From: Flavobacteriaceae bacterium UBA3159
GTDB taxonomy: Bacteria > Bacteroidota > Bacteroidia > Flavobacteriales > Flavobacteriaceae
Assembly: GCA_002364535.1 (NCBI GenBank)
Contig: DEYL01000046.1
Coordinates: 1 to 61,849 of the forward strand
Reading direction: 5' to 3'
Length of the DNA: 61,849 nucleotides
The notes under the pieces are model-generated. The model searched no databases. It was not told the origin of the DNA and saw only the letters and a program-made list of their open reading frames with translations. This document shows, piece by piece, positions 36,913 to 45,998 of the stretch; position 1 is the first letter of the stretch; the number at the start of each line of letters is the position of its first letter. The position numbers were made by a program, and so were the translations under genes.

Positions 36913-39810
36913 ATGCGCGTTTTATTTTCATTTTTTGTCCTTTTTGGGACCTTTTGTTTGGCACAGCAACCCGATCCCTTACTTTCGTCGAATCCCAAGC
37001 TTCAGCAAAAATGGGTGGACAGTGTTTATCAATCGATGAGTTTGGATCAAAAAGTCGGACAGCTATTTACCTCCATGGTTTTTTCAAAAAAAAGAGATGA
37101 GCATTTTGATGAAATCAAAAATTTAATTGAAAAATACCATATTGGTGGTCTTGTTTTTTCTTTAGGAGGTCCGGTCAAACAGTCTCATTGGTTGAACGAA
37201 TTTCAAGACACATCCAAAGTTCCTTTATTGATCAGTATGGATGCTGAGTGGGGGGTAGCCATGCGATTGGATTCAGTCGTAGCCTTTCCTTGGAGTATGA
37301 CCCTAGGTGCTATAAAAGACAATACCATCGTTAGAAAAATTGGTCAAAGAATGGGTATACAAGAGAAGATTCTTGGAGTCCATATGAGCTATGCTCCCGT
37401 ACTTGATATCAATACCAATCCACAAAACCCCATAATTGGGAACCGATCTTTTGGAGAAGATCCCAAAAGAGTAGCCGAAAAAGGTTTGGCTTTGATGCTG
37501 GGACACCACGATGCAGGAATACTGACGTCGGGAAAGCACTTTCCGGGACATGGTGATACGGCCAAAGATTCTCATAAAACGCTTCCAACGGTTGGGTTTG
37601 ATCTTTCCCGACTCGAAAAAACTGAAATGCTACCGTTTAAAAAAGCCATAGAACAGGGTTTAAGCTCGGTTATGATCGCACACCTGAATGTGCCTGCATT
37701 AACCCTTTCCGATGATCCTACTTCGCTTTCTCATGCAGTAGTGACTCAGCTCTTGAAACAAAATATTGGATTTAACGGTTTGGCAGTTACCGATGCACTC
37801 AATATGAAAGGAGCAGAACCGAATAATCCTGAAAGCAATATGGATTTGTTGGCCCTTTTGGCAGGAAATGATGTGCTTTTAATTTCCAAAGATATTTCAC
37901 TGGGTGTCGAAAAAATAAAAATTGCTTACCATAACCTTCCTGCTGTAAAAGGAAGAGTTGAGGAATCCGTCAAAAAAATACTCAAAGCCAAATATAAAGT
38001 TGGACTGACCCAAAAATCCAAAGTTGATGTTCAAAGTCTCTACAAACGACTCAATACTCGAAAAGATACCCTCCTCATTGAAGAAGCTTATGCCAAAAGT
38101 ATTACACTGCTAAAAAACGATGACCAATTGCTCCCTTTAGATTCACAAACTACCTATGCCCATATTAAGTTGGGTGATGACCAAAGTGATATTTTTGAAA
38201 GACAGCTGAGAGAATATGTCAACATCAAAAGTGTAAATCCATCAACGCTTGATGAAACTTTGGCGGCGCTAAAAGATTTTAAAAAAGTCATCATCAGTTA
38301 TCATCGTTCCAATAGTTCCCCTTTTTTATCTCCTGATTTTTCAAAAAAAGAAATAGAACTGATTCAGGCAATAGCCGAGAAACACAAACTTGTTTTAAAC
38401 CTTTTCGTAAACCCTTATCCACTGATTGATTTGGGTAATCTTTCTTCGGTAGAGGCTTTGGTTGTGAGTTATCAAAACAGTCCCATTTCTCAAGAAATCA
38501 GTGCCGGTTTGATGAACGGTCAAGGTGAATTTATGGGGACATTACCCGTTGGTATTTCTGATCAATTTCCGGTGGGAACAGGAATCAGTTTTGAGCCCAA
38601 AGAGAATAACAAAAGGACAGTTTTGATCGAAAAGGGTTTTGATCCGGATCGATTGGCCGAAATAGATCATTTTGCTCAGCGGGTAATTGATTCTGCTATG
38701 ACTCCTGGGATGCAAATTTTAGTAGCCAAAAGAGGAGAAATCGTATACCACAAAAGTTTTGGTCACCATACTTATGAAAAAAAAATCAAGGTGGAAAACC
38801 ATCACCTCTATGATCTGGCCTCACTGACCAAGATAATCGCTACGCTTCCCCTGATCATCAGGGAGGTGGACAACAACAACTTTACTTTAGAGAGTTCCCT
38901 TAAAGACTTTATGCCTGAGTTGGAGGGATCGAATAAAGCCAATCTGAGTGTAAAAGAAGTACTGTCGCATTATGCCGGGCTCACCCCGTGGATTCCCTTT
39001 TATAAAGAAACACTGAACAAGAAAGGCCAACAATTAAGGAAATTTTACCGTAACCAAGACAATTATCGATTTGACATTCCTGTGGCCCATCAACTTTACC
39101 TCAGATCTAATTTTATTAATAAAATAAAAAAACAGATCATAGAAAGCCCTATTTTGGATTCACTTTACTACAGATATTCTGACTTGCCTTATTATCTTTT
39201 TAAGAATTATTTGGAAAGAAAATACAATAAATCACTCGATGATTTGGCCCATGAGTTTTTATATGAACCTCTAGGGCTGAAACGTACCCTTTACAATCCC
39301 TGGAAAGTAGTGCCAAAAGATGAAATTGTACCTTCGGAAATAGACAATTATTTCAGACAACGGGAGTTACGGGGCTATGTTCACGATATGGGTGCTGCCA
39401 TGCAAGGAGGTGTAGGTGGTCATTCCGGGTTGTTTTCGAACGCGGAGGAAGTGTATAGAATTATGCAAATTTACCTTCAAAAAGGTAGTGGTAAAGGACT
39501 TAAATTTTTTAATCCCAAAACCTTTGATGACTTCAACCATTGTTATTACTGTGACAAAGGTAATAGGAGAGGGATAGGGTTTGATAAACCACAGCTGGAG
39601 GGAGAAGGTTCTACCTGCGGTTGTGTTTCGGAGATCAGCTTTGGTCATATGGGTTTTACGGGAACTTACGCATGGGCCGATCCCGATCAAGAATTGATTT
39701 TTGTATTTTTATCGAACAGAACCTATCCCAGTATGTCAAATAATTTACTGGGAAAAAATAACATAAGAACAAGAATGCAAGCAATGGTCTACAAAGCTTT
39801 AATTCACTAA
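36913..39810 (+). CDS. GH3 beta-N-acetylglucosaminidase fused to a serine beta-lactamase-like domain
   Basis: A 965-residue secreted protein from the ATG at 36913 (MRVLFSFFVLFGTFCLAQQ, a signal peptide). Residues 40-370 are a NagZ-like GH3 barrel; KHFPGHGDT carries the catalytic histidine typical of NagZ. After a GH3 C-terminal domain, residues ~590-965 form a serine hydrolase of the beta-lactamase/PBP-like family: LASLTKI gives SxxK, YSDLPYY the YxN-like motif, and GHMGFTGTYAW the last one. The fusion is known in Bacteroidota and would act on peptidoglycan fragments in the periplasm: the first domain on GlcNAc-anhydroMurNAc, the second perhaps on the peptide. Confidence 0.92.
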   Translation: MRVLFSFFVLFGTFCLAQQPDPLLSSNPKLQQKWVDSVYQSMSLDQKVGQLFTSMVFSKKRDEHFDEIKNLIEKYHIGGLVFSLGGPVKQSHWLNEFQDTSKVPLLISMDAEWGVAMRLDSVVAFPWSMTLGAIKDNTIVRKIGQRMGIQEKILGVHMSYAPVLDINTNPQNPIIGNRSFGEDPKRVAEKGLALMLGHHDAGILTSGKHFPGHGDTAKDSHKTLPTVGFDLSRLEKTEMLPFKKAIEQGLSSVMIAHLNVPALTLSDDPTSLSHAVVTQLLKQNIGFNGLAVTDALNMKGAEPNNPESNMDLLALLAGNDVLLISKDISLGVEKIKIAYHNLPAVKGRVEESVKKILKAKYKVGLTQKSKVDVQSLYKRLNTRKDTLLIEEAYAKSITLLKNDDQLLPLDSQTTYAHIKLGDDQSDIFERQLREYVNIKSVNPSTLDETLAALKDFKKVIISYHRSNSSPFLSPDFSKKEIELIQAIAEKHKLVLNLFVNPYPLIDLGNLSSVEALVVSYQNSPISQEISAGLMNGQGEFMGTLPVGISDQFPVGTGISFEPKENNKRTVLIEKGFDPDRLAEIDHFAQRVIDSAMTPGMQILVAKRGEIVYHKSFGHHTYEKKIKVENHHLYDLASLTKIIATLPLIIREVDNNNFTLESSLKDFMPELEGSNKANLSVKEVLSHYAGLTPWIPFYKETLNKKGQQLRKFYRNQDNYRFDIPVAHQLYLRSNFINKIKKQIIESPILDSLYYRYSDLPYYLFKNYLERKYNKSLDDLAHEFLYEPLGLKRTLYNPWKVVPKDEIVPSEIDNYFRQRELRGYVHDMGAAMQGGVGGHSGLFSNAEEVYRIMQIYLQKGSGKGLKFFNPKTFDDFNHCYYCDKGNRRGIGFDKPQLEGEGSTCGCVSEISFGHMGFTGTYAWADPDQELIFVFLSNRTYPSMSNNLLGKNNIRTRMQAMVYKALIH

Positions 39811-39821
39811 AACATAAACAT

Positions 39822-40955
39822 TTGAAAATTGTAATTGTATGTTATCCTACCTTTGGGGGGAGTGGTGTGGTCGCAACCGAGTTAGGACTTTATTTGGTCA
39901 AAAAAGGATATGAAATCCATTTTATCACCTACAAGCAACCGGTGCGAATCCAAAACTTAACCAAAGGTTTACACTTCCACGAAGTTCATGTACCCACCTA
40001 CGATTTGTTTAAGTACCAGCCCTATGAGTTGGCCTTGTCCAGTAAGATTGTTGATGTTGTCAAAAAATATAAAATTGATATGCTGCATGTTCATTATGCC
40101 ATTCCCCATGCTTATGCGGCCTATATGGGTAAAAAAATGTTGGAAGATGAAGGGATTCAAATTCCGATGATCACCACGCTTCACGGTACAGACATTACGC
40201 TGGTGGGAAGCCATCCTTTTTATAAAAAAGCGGTTCAGTTTAGTATCAATCATTCCGAATATGTTACGGCAGTTTCTCAAAGTCTAAAAGATGATACTGA
40301 GCGTCTTTTTGACATTACTACCGAAATCAAGGTTATCCCCAATTTTATAGATGTTGAAAAATTTAAATTTAAAACTGTTCCCTGCGAAAAAGGACAAATT
40401 GCTCCTGGCGATCAATTGGTCATTACCCATATCAGTAATTTTAGACCACTCAAAAGGGTAATCGATGTTCTTAAAACCTTTAAAATTGTAAATGAGCAAT
40501 TGAATGTCAAATTGTTGATGGTCGGAGACGGTCCGGAGAAGGAGCGAGCCATGCGTTATTGTAAGTCCCATAATATGGAAGATGCTGTTTTGTTTTTAGG
40601 AAAGAGTAATCAAATAGATGAGATATTGTGTTTTTCTGATCTGTTCCTTTTGCCTTCAGAACAGGAAAGCTTTGGGTTGGCTGCACTCGAAGCCATGGTT
40701 CACCGGGTTCCCGTGGTTTGCTCTGATGTGGGAGGCTTGCCGGAAGTTATTAAAAATGGTTTCTCAGGATTTCTTTGCCCTTTGGGCGACGTCAATGTGA
40801 TGGCAGAAAAAGCCATTTATATTTTGGAGGACTCGGAGCGGCATAAACTGTTTAAACACCAGGCCTATGAGTCTTCAAAAAAATTCGATATCGAAAAAGT
40901 GATCTCTCATTATGAATACCTTTACAGGGAAGCAAAAAAACCTTATTCCGGATGA
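39822..40955 (+). CDS. bshA: N-acetyl-alpha-D-glucosaminyl L-malate synthase
   Basis: A 377-residue GT4 glycosyltransferase that makes the first intermediate of bacillithiol, GlcNAc-malate. The N-terminal CYPTFGGSGVVATELG and HVHYAIPHAYAAYMG are the BshA signature. HISNFRPLKRV and EQESFGLAALEAM are the GT4 nucleotide-sugar motifs. The start is TTG at 39822, 11 bases after the GH3 stop. BshB and BshC are not in the window. Location after a cell-wall hydrolase is typical of Bacteroidota. Confidence 0.95.
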   Translation: MKIVIVCYPTFGGSGVVATELGLYLVKKGYEIHFITYKQPVRIQNLTKGLHFHEVHVPTYDLFKYQPYELALSSKIVDVVKKYKIDMLHVHYAIPHAYAAYMGKKMLEDEGIQIPMITTLHGTDITLVGSHPFYKKAVQFSINHSEYVTAVSQSLKDDTERLFDITTEIKVIPNFIDVEKFKFKTVPCEKGQIAPGDQLVITHISNFRPLKRVIDVLKTFKIVNEQLNVKLLMVGDGPEKERAMRYCKSHNMEDAVLFLGKSNQIDEILCFSDLFLLPSEQESFGLAALEAMVHRVPVVCSDVGGLPEVIKNGFSGFLCPLGDVNVMAEKAIYILEDSERHKLFKHQAYESSKKFDIEKVISHYEYLYREAKKPYSG

Positions 40956-41348
40956 CAGAATCTACTACCCTGGGACGCTCATCTATGAACAGTGTCAGTT
41001 TTAAAACATTTTCTTTGATTAACTAAAATAATTAACTGTCTCGGAAAAGTGATTTTTTTTCATGGGTTTTGTGCTTAAGTACTCTTTATAAACAAGCGCT
41101 AGCGGGGTGATGTTCCAAATTCTGAGTTATTTAAATAAAATATAGATTAAGTCAATAAAAACAAACCTTCCCCAAGATTATCAAAATAAAAACAAATAAA
41201 CTTACATCTCCACTTCATCCAAAGATCATCGCTTAGTAGCTTTAAAATGGGAAAAATCCAGTCCAGATGTTCTGGATTCTGAGCTTAGGGTAAGCTTGGG
41301 CAAGAGTAAGATCAATCGATATAAATCATTGCTGGCAGCGAAGATATC
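40956..41348. other. Intergenic region between converging genes
   Basis: About 390 bases between bshA (plus) and the acylase gene (minus). It contains short inverted sequences such as ATCCAG/CTGGAT around 41256-41277 but no T-run after them. I see no convincing frame; a possible decayed segment or transcript ends. Confidence 0.5.
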
Positions 41349-43409
41349 CTACTTAGGGTTATAAATATGCTTTGCATTTTTATAAATGCTTTTTTTATCA
41401 AAAGTCATTTTTTTGGTTTTAAACCGGGTGTAAAGCTCCATTTGATCCGAGTAGTGCTTTGAATCCGGATCATCAGAACTTCCATAAGAAATAACGGATT
41501 CTATTTCTACGCCCTCGGGAGTGAACTTGACCAATTCTATGTATGACTCCCCTTTGATCACTTTTGATTTGCCGTCTTTATAGGGAACCGATCCCATGGA
41601 GGTGATCACATCCGGTAGTCCGAAAACGGCTAACTCCTTATCACCTCTGACCAATTTTTGATAGGTACCTAATTTGACTTCGGTTATACCAAAGTGTTCA
41701 ATCATATGGTCTTGGGTTTCCAGAAGGGCATTGTAAAGAATATTTTTTGTAAAAACTTTGGGTTCGGGCAATTCTCTGTAGTATTTACGCAGTTTGAAAT
41801 ACAGAATCCCATAAGCTCCTGCTCCGTATGAGTCTGCAGAAGCACTACGATCCCAGTTTTGAATTTGTTTCAAAATGGACTCGACTTTGGGATAGTTTTC
41901 GGGATCCATCTCGAAAAGAGAATCGATATTCATCCAGCTGTAACGAAAGGGTTTCGGGAATTGGTGGTCGTATTTAATTTCTTTAAAATCATCATAATCA
42001 ACTTTTTCATGTTGATCTATTAGTTGTTTGAGGCGTATAGAACGGTTATTGTCATAGGTTTCAAAGTCCATGTCTTTAGAAAACAAAGCCTCAATGGGAT
42101 TGTCGAGTGAATCAGAGGATCTAAAAGGGGAATGGTTGGCGTTGTAAAAATATCCGGAACGGGGTTGAATCACCTGAGGTAATTCTTCTATATCATAGGT
42201 GGTTGTCCAAAGCGTTTTTTTGGTATTTCCGGGAACCACATTGGCCCAATCATAACCTGGAGCTCGCTTAGGGATTAGACCGTTTGAGATATAAAAAAGG
42301 GTATCGTTTTTATCGGCGTAGCCAATGCTATAGCCTGGTAAGCCTTTCATTTTTAAAATACTGTAAAATTCACTGAAATTCTTAGCTTTGTTCATACGCC
42401 ACCACTGTTCCAAGGCTTTTGCTTCAAACAAAGAGGGTGTTCTTACGGCATAATATCCGGAATCGTTTTTTAGGGTTGGACCATAGATACTTTCAAAATA
42501 CTTCTTGTTGATTTTTAGGGGAATCCCCAACAATTTAACGATTAGTTTTGCTTTGTGTTTTTTCAGTTTGAGGTACTGACCGTCCACTCTATAATACCAC
42601 TTTTTTTTGGGATGCATTTCCAATTTAAAAACATCTGTTTTATCGGGTTTGTTGACCGTATGGGCCCAAGCGATGTTTTTATTGGCTCCGATCAATATGC
42701 TCGGACTTCCTGCAAATAAGGCCCCGATGATATCGGTTCCTTCTTCACTGCAAAGGTGAACTTCATACCAAGAGGTGGGACCGTCCAAAGGTTGGTGGGT
42801 GTTAATTGCCAAATAGGTGTTGCCGTCTTTGGTTTTGGAGCTGTTAAAACCGAAAGTGTTGGAGCCTTTTTCATCTTCATCTACGGGCTTGTAGATTAAT
42901 TTATTCCCTAAAATTTTTTTTATCCAATAGTCCCCTCCCGAAGATACAAAGAGTTGTAATTGAGCATAGAGAAACATTTTTTTTGGAGTGACGGGAAAAA
43001 GTTTTTTACTTAAAACTTTTTTTGGATGTAACTGTGCGTAACGGTTCAAACCCTGACTGTAGGCCTCCAGTACCAATTTGTATTCCGGGCTAATATCTTT
43101 TTTATACTTTTCATCAAAAAGACGTTCACTACCAATGAATTGGGTGACAAAATCAATACCATAACCTTTTTTGCCTAGCACAACACTTAATAGGGCATTG
43201 CCTGCCAAATAGGCTTGTTGGATGGTCTCAAAATCATCTTCCGCATGTGCCCATGCCAGTCCATAGGCCAGCTCTGCATCTGTTTTTGTAAAAATATGAG
43301 GAACCCCATACGCATCTCTAACAATCTCAATATTGTTGGGGATGATTTGCCCTGTCATTCGAAGATGAATAAGGCATAAAAATGTGATATAAAAATGCTT
43401 AATCCTCAT
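41349..43409 (-). CDS. Penicillin acylase-family Ntn-hydrolase
   Basis: A 686-residue secreted enzyme from the ATG at 43409 (MRIKHFYITFLCLIHL, a signal peptide); the ATG 18 bases upstream overlaps the preceding gene more. EIVRDAYGVPHIF and AWAHAEDDFETIQQAYLAG belong to the alpha chain. The autocleavage site is Gly-Ser in EKGSNTFG, with S183 the nucleophile of the beta chain; AINTHQPLDGPTSWYEVHL follows. The family cuts amide bonds in acyl-homoserine lactones, penicillins or aculeacins. The substrate is unknown. It is coupled with a small membrane protein (overlap 11 bases) and a Kazal lipoprotein upstream. Confidence 0.9.
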   Translation of the reverse strand: MRIKHFYITFLCLIHLRMTGQIIPNNIEIVRDAYGVPHIFTKTDAELAYGLAWAHAEDDFETIQQAYLAGNALLSVVLGKKGYGIDFVTQFIGSERLFDEKYKKDISPEYKLVLEAYSQGLNRYAQLHPKKVLSKKLFPVTPKKMFLYAQLQLFVSSGGDYWIKKILGNKLIYKPVDEDEKGSNTFGFNSSKTKDGNTYLAINTHQPLDGPTSWYEVHLCSEEGTDIIGALFAGSPSILIGANKNIAWAHTVNKPDKTDVFKLEMHPKKKWYYRVDGQYLKLKKHKAKLIVKLLGIPLKINKKYFESIYGPTLKNDSGYYAVRTPSLFEAKALEQWWRMNKAKNFSEFYSILKMKGLPGYSIGYADKNDTLFYISNGLIPKRAPGYDWANVVPGNTKKTLWTTTYDIEELPQVIQPRSGYFYNANHSPFRSSDSLDNPIEALFSKDMDFETYDNNRSIRLKQLIDQHEKVDYDDFKEIKYDHQFPKPFRYSWMNIDSLFEMDPENYPKVESILKQIQNWDRSASADSYGAGAYGILYFKLRKYYRELPEPKVFTKNILYNALLETQDHMIEHFGITEVKLGTYQKLVRGDKELAVFGLPDVITSMGSVPYKDGKSKVIKGESYIELVKFTPEGVEIESVISYGSSDDPDSKHYSDQMELYTRFKTKKMTFDKKSIYKNAKHIYNPK

Positions 43410-43554
43410 TTTTCTTTTTAAGTGCAAATATACCCAAAGGAAACAAAAGGAATAAAAACCATACCTTAGTTAAATAGGTGAGGAGTACCGATACCAATAA
43501 TAGAATAATGGTCAAAAACCAGTCACTGCCTCCGCTTTTGTTATTGTTGATCAT
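43399..43554 (-). CDS. Small two-helix membrane protein coupled to the acylase
   Basis: A 51-residue protein: MINNNKSGGSDWFLTIILL and a second hydrophobic stretch around VWFLFLLFPLGIFAL, ending KKKNED. The polar N-terminus and basic C-terminus suggest a short hairpin with both ends in the cytoplasm. Its ATG overlaps the TGA of the Kazal gene (ATGA), and its stop overlaps the start of the acylase gene. Such tight coupling on both sides supports real translation. No family is known to me. Confidence 0.68.
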   Translation of the reverse strand: MINNNKSGGSDWFLTIILLLVSVLLTYLTKVWFLFLLFPLGIFALKKKNED

Positions 43555-43775
43555 TTGCAGGCCCCTTCAGTCCAGCTATTTAAACCATTGATTTCCGCAA
43601 AACAATAGTTGGAATAGGTTTTTTGATCACATCCACAAACGGGTTGGTATATTTCTATACAGGCTTTTGCAAGGTCTATTTTTTTGGAGTTGATACAGTC
43701 TGAGTCTTGATTCTTTTTACAGGCATAACTAATGGTAATTAAAAGTAAACAACCCAATATCCTAATTATTTTCAT
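43551..43775 (-). CDS. Kazal-type protease-inhibitor-like lipoprotein
   Basis: A 74-residue protein. A signal sequence ends in TISYAC with the lipid cysteine at residue 19. The remainder has the Kazal pattern: CIEIYQPVCGCDQKTYSNYC and a final cysteine in TEGACK, with VCGCDQKTYSNYC the family signature. Kazal domains inhibit serine proteases; surface display on a lipid anchor would protect the cell or a partner protein. It begins an operon with a small membrane protein and an Ntn-hydrolase acylase. The link to acylase self-cleavage or protection is inference. Confidence 0.85.
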   Translation of the reverse strand: MKIIRILGCLLLITISYACKKNQDSDCINSKKIDLAKACIEIYQPVCGCDQKTYSNYCFAEINGLNSWTEGACK

Positions 43776-43806
43776 TTGCTGATGATGATTGTTAAGCCAA
43801 AACGAA

Positions 43807-45513
43807 TTAAAGGTTCATTTTTTTAAGTTCTTCAATGGCGTGGTTAGCTGCTCTTGCTGTTAGTGCCATATAGGTCAATGAGGGGTTTTGATTGGCAGCA
43901 GAGGTCATACAAGCACCATCGGTCACAAATACGTTGGGAATCTCATGGATTTGATTGAACTTATTCAGTACCGAGGTTTTGGGATCACGTCCCATTCTTG
44001 CTGTTCCCATCTCGTGTATTCCTTTTCCAATGGGGGCGTTGGAATCGAAAATATTTACATCTTTACATCCCGCGGCTTCCAGCATTTCGGCTGCCTGAAT
44101 CTTCCAATCTTCCTTCATTTTTTTCTCATTTTCCTTGAATTCAGCATCAAAAGTAATGGTAGGCAGTCCGTATTGATCCGGTTTGTCATAATCCAAGATC
44201 ATTTTATTTTCGTGATAAGGGAGTACCTCACCAAATCCACCCATACCAATCCTCCAGTTTCCGGCATGGATGATTTCTTTTTTGAGTGACTTTCCGTAGG
44301 AGTGCTCTGCGATCGCTTGAGACCAATCCCCTCTGCTAGCTCCCCCTTGGTAACCATAGCCTCTTAGGAAATCAACTTTTTTTGAATCTGAACCCAAGTT
44401 TCTGAAACGTGGAATGTAAAATCCGTTGGGTCTTCTGCCCGTATAGTAACGATCTTCAAAGCCGTCGTATCTTCCACTGGCACCACTTCCCAATTGGTGG
44501 TCCATGATATTGTGCCCCAATTCACCCGAACCATTTCCCATTCCATTGGGAAAACGGTCGCTTTTGGATTGCATCAGTATAGCGGTGGATGCCATTGCAG
44601 AGGCACATAGAAATACAATTTTGGATTTAAATTCTATTAGTTCTTTGGTTAATGCATCAATAACCCTTACCCCGTTTGCTTTTTGAGTTTTGGGGTCATA
44701 GATTACCTCTGATACAATGGAATTCGGTCTAAGGGTTAGATTTCCAGTCGCTTCTGCATAGGGCAGTGTCGAAGAGTTGGAACTGAAATAACCCCCAAAA
44801 GGGCAGCCTCTTGAGCATCTATTGCGATATTGACAAGCTGATCTTCCTGCTCCCTCTTTATTCCCTTTGGTCACGTGGGCCACCCTGCCTATGGTCATTA
44901 CTCGGTCGTGGTAATTTTTTGACAGTGAATCCTTAAGGTGTTCTTCCAAGCAGTTAAGCTCCATAGGAGGCAAAAATTCACTGTCAGGAAGTTGAGGTAG
45001 ATTTAGTACTTCGCCACTCACTCCTATAAATTTTTCTACATGAGAATACCAGGGTGCAATATCTTTGTATCGGATAGGCCAGTCAACACCATACCCGTCT
45101 GTTGCGTTGGCCTCAAAGTCCAGATCACTCCATCGGTAGGATTGCCTTCCCCATATCAAAGAACGTCCCCCCACTTGTTTTCCTCTGATCCAGTCGAAAG
45201 GTTTTACTTCATCATAATCGTGCTCTGAATCTTTATTGTAAAAATGTCGGTTGTTTTCATCAAACCCCCAACGTTTTTGTTTTGAGTAGTGTTTTTCAAC
45301 GATCTCACTTGGAGTTTTACCGCCGTGGGGCAGATCCCAAGGATCATTGTGCATGGTGGGATAGTCTTCGACGTGTTTGACCATTCGTCCCCTCTCCAGC
45401 ACTAAGGTTTTTAAACCGGCCTCACAAAGTTCTTTGGCCGCCCAACCTCCACTAATTCCTGACCCTACTACTATGGCATCATATTGATTTTTTTCTGAAT
45501 GAATTAAATTCAT
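43807..45513 (-). CDS. GMC-family oxidoreductase
   Basis: A 568-residue flavoprotein from the ATG at 45513, where the FAD site VVGSGISGGWAAKEL follows closely; longer starts upstream only add a hydrophobic tail. A cysteine cluster, CQYRNRCSRGCPFGG near residue 245, is typical of the gluconate 2-dehydrogenase-like GMC subgroup. The C-terminal substrate-site segment is EMGTARMGRDP then DGACMTSAANQNPSLTYMALTARA. Substrate candidates are sugars or sugar acids. The usual small subunit 3 gene is not seen next to it. It lies upstream of the Kazal/acylase operon by 31 bases on the same strand. Confidence 0.88.
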   Translation of the reverse strand: MNLIHSEKNQYDAIVVGSGISGGWAAKELCEAGLKTLVLERGRMVKHVEDYPTMHNDPWDLPHGGKTPSEIVEKHYSKQKRWGFDENNRHFYNKDSEHDYDEVKPFDWIRGKQVGGRSLIWGRQSYRWSDLDFEANATDGYGVDWPIRYKDIAPWYSHVEKFIGVSGEVLNLPQLPDSEFLPPMELNCLEEHLKDSLSKNYHDRVMTIGRVAHVTKGNKEGAGRSACQYRNRCSRGCPFGGYFSSNSSTLPYAEATGNLTLRPNSIVSEVIYDPKTQKANGVRVIDALTKELIEFKSKIVFLCASAMASTAILMQSKSDRFPNGMGNGSGELGHNIMDHQLGSGASGRYDGFEDRYYTGRRPNGFYIPRFRNLGSDSKKVDFLRGYGYQGGASRGDWSQAIAEHSYGKSLKKEIIHAGNWRIGMGGFGEVLPYHENKMILDYDKPDQYGLPTITFDAEFKENEKKMKEDWKIQAAEMLEAAGCKDVNIFDSNAPIGKGIHEMGTARMGRDPKTSVLNKFNQIHEIPNVFVTDGACMTSAANQNPSLTYMALTARAANHAIEELKKMNL

Positions 45514-45677
45514 CTTTAGAGATTTTGTGACCATTAAATAAACAAAATTTTGACAAGAAAAGAAACACAAATTAAATAAGATCTTAGCAGCTACTATTTG
45601 AATCATCAAAATAAATAAATCGATTCATATTTGTTTGATGAACAAATTTTTTAAATTTACGTTCAAAATAACCATTT

Positions 45678-45752
45678 ATGCCTAGAATTGGAATCATTCT
45701 TACACTCATAGTCTACGTTTTTATGGGGATTTGTTTGTTGCTTATGCCTTAA
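45678..45752 (+). CDS. Possible 24-residue membrane peptide
   Basis: ATG at 45678 reads MPRIGIILTLIVYVFMGICL then LLMP and stops. It is one membrane segment. It lies in a gap of 485 bases between divergent and converging genes. Small size and the lack of a detectable leader make it doubtful. Confidence 0.3.
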   Translation: MPRIGIILTLIVYVFMGICLLLMP

Positions 45753-45808
45753 ACTCAGGTGTTACGGTATTTGCCTTTTTGTAAGACTGAAGTACCAAAC
45801 CTGTGGGA

Positions 45809-45839
45809 TTGATTTGATCCTTCGAAAAATTTACTTTTG
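45809..45839 (+). promoter_or_regulatory. Candidate Bacteroidota promoter (TTG-N20-TACTTTTG)
   Basis: TTG at 45809-45811 and TACTTTTG at 45832-45839 stand 20 bases apart, the consensus layout of -33/-7 elements. Transcription would start about 45845 and read toward the DUF1643 region, where the next plus-strand frame is a 40-codon membrane-peptide frame. Confidence 0.4.
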
Positions 45840-45961
45840 TGAAATTGATTGAGAAATTTGAAAGATTTTTAGACCGTGTTGCAGATCAAGTTGGGGGGTA
45901 TAAAATTTTGGTTGTCCTCTCCCTAGTTGTCGGTTACCTTCTCGGCTCTATTTTTTCTTAG
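45839..45961 (+). CDS. Possible 40-residue membrane peptide
   Basis: A GTG at 45839 opens a frame VKLIEKFERFLDRVADQVGG followed by a hydrophobic KILVVLSLVVGYLLGSIFS, then TAG. The pattern (amphipathic helix then one membrane segment) looks like a real small protein. The GTG overlaps the candidate -7 element, so the true start may be TTG at 45845 on a nearly leaderless transcript. No family known. Confidence 0.38.
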   Translation: MKLIEKFERFLDRVADQVGGYKILVVLSLVVGYLLGSIFS

Positions 45962-45998
45962 AAAACCTTCCTTTCACTCCTTAGAGACTCCCAATTTG

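Noticed and set aside
36416..36964. A 182-codon minus-strand frame
   Set aside because: It is antisense to the conserved protein at 36425 and the GH3 start, and has no features.
40956..41348. Possible terminator hairpin ATCCAG/CTGGAT
   Set aside because: The loop is 10 bases and no T-run follows on either side.
41041..41348. CRISPR-like or short tandem repeats
   Set aside because: No repeated unit with regular spacing was found here or elsewhere in the window.
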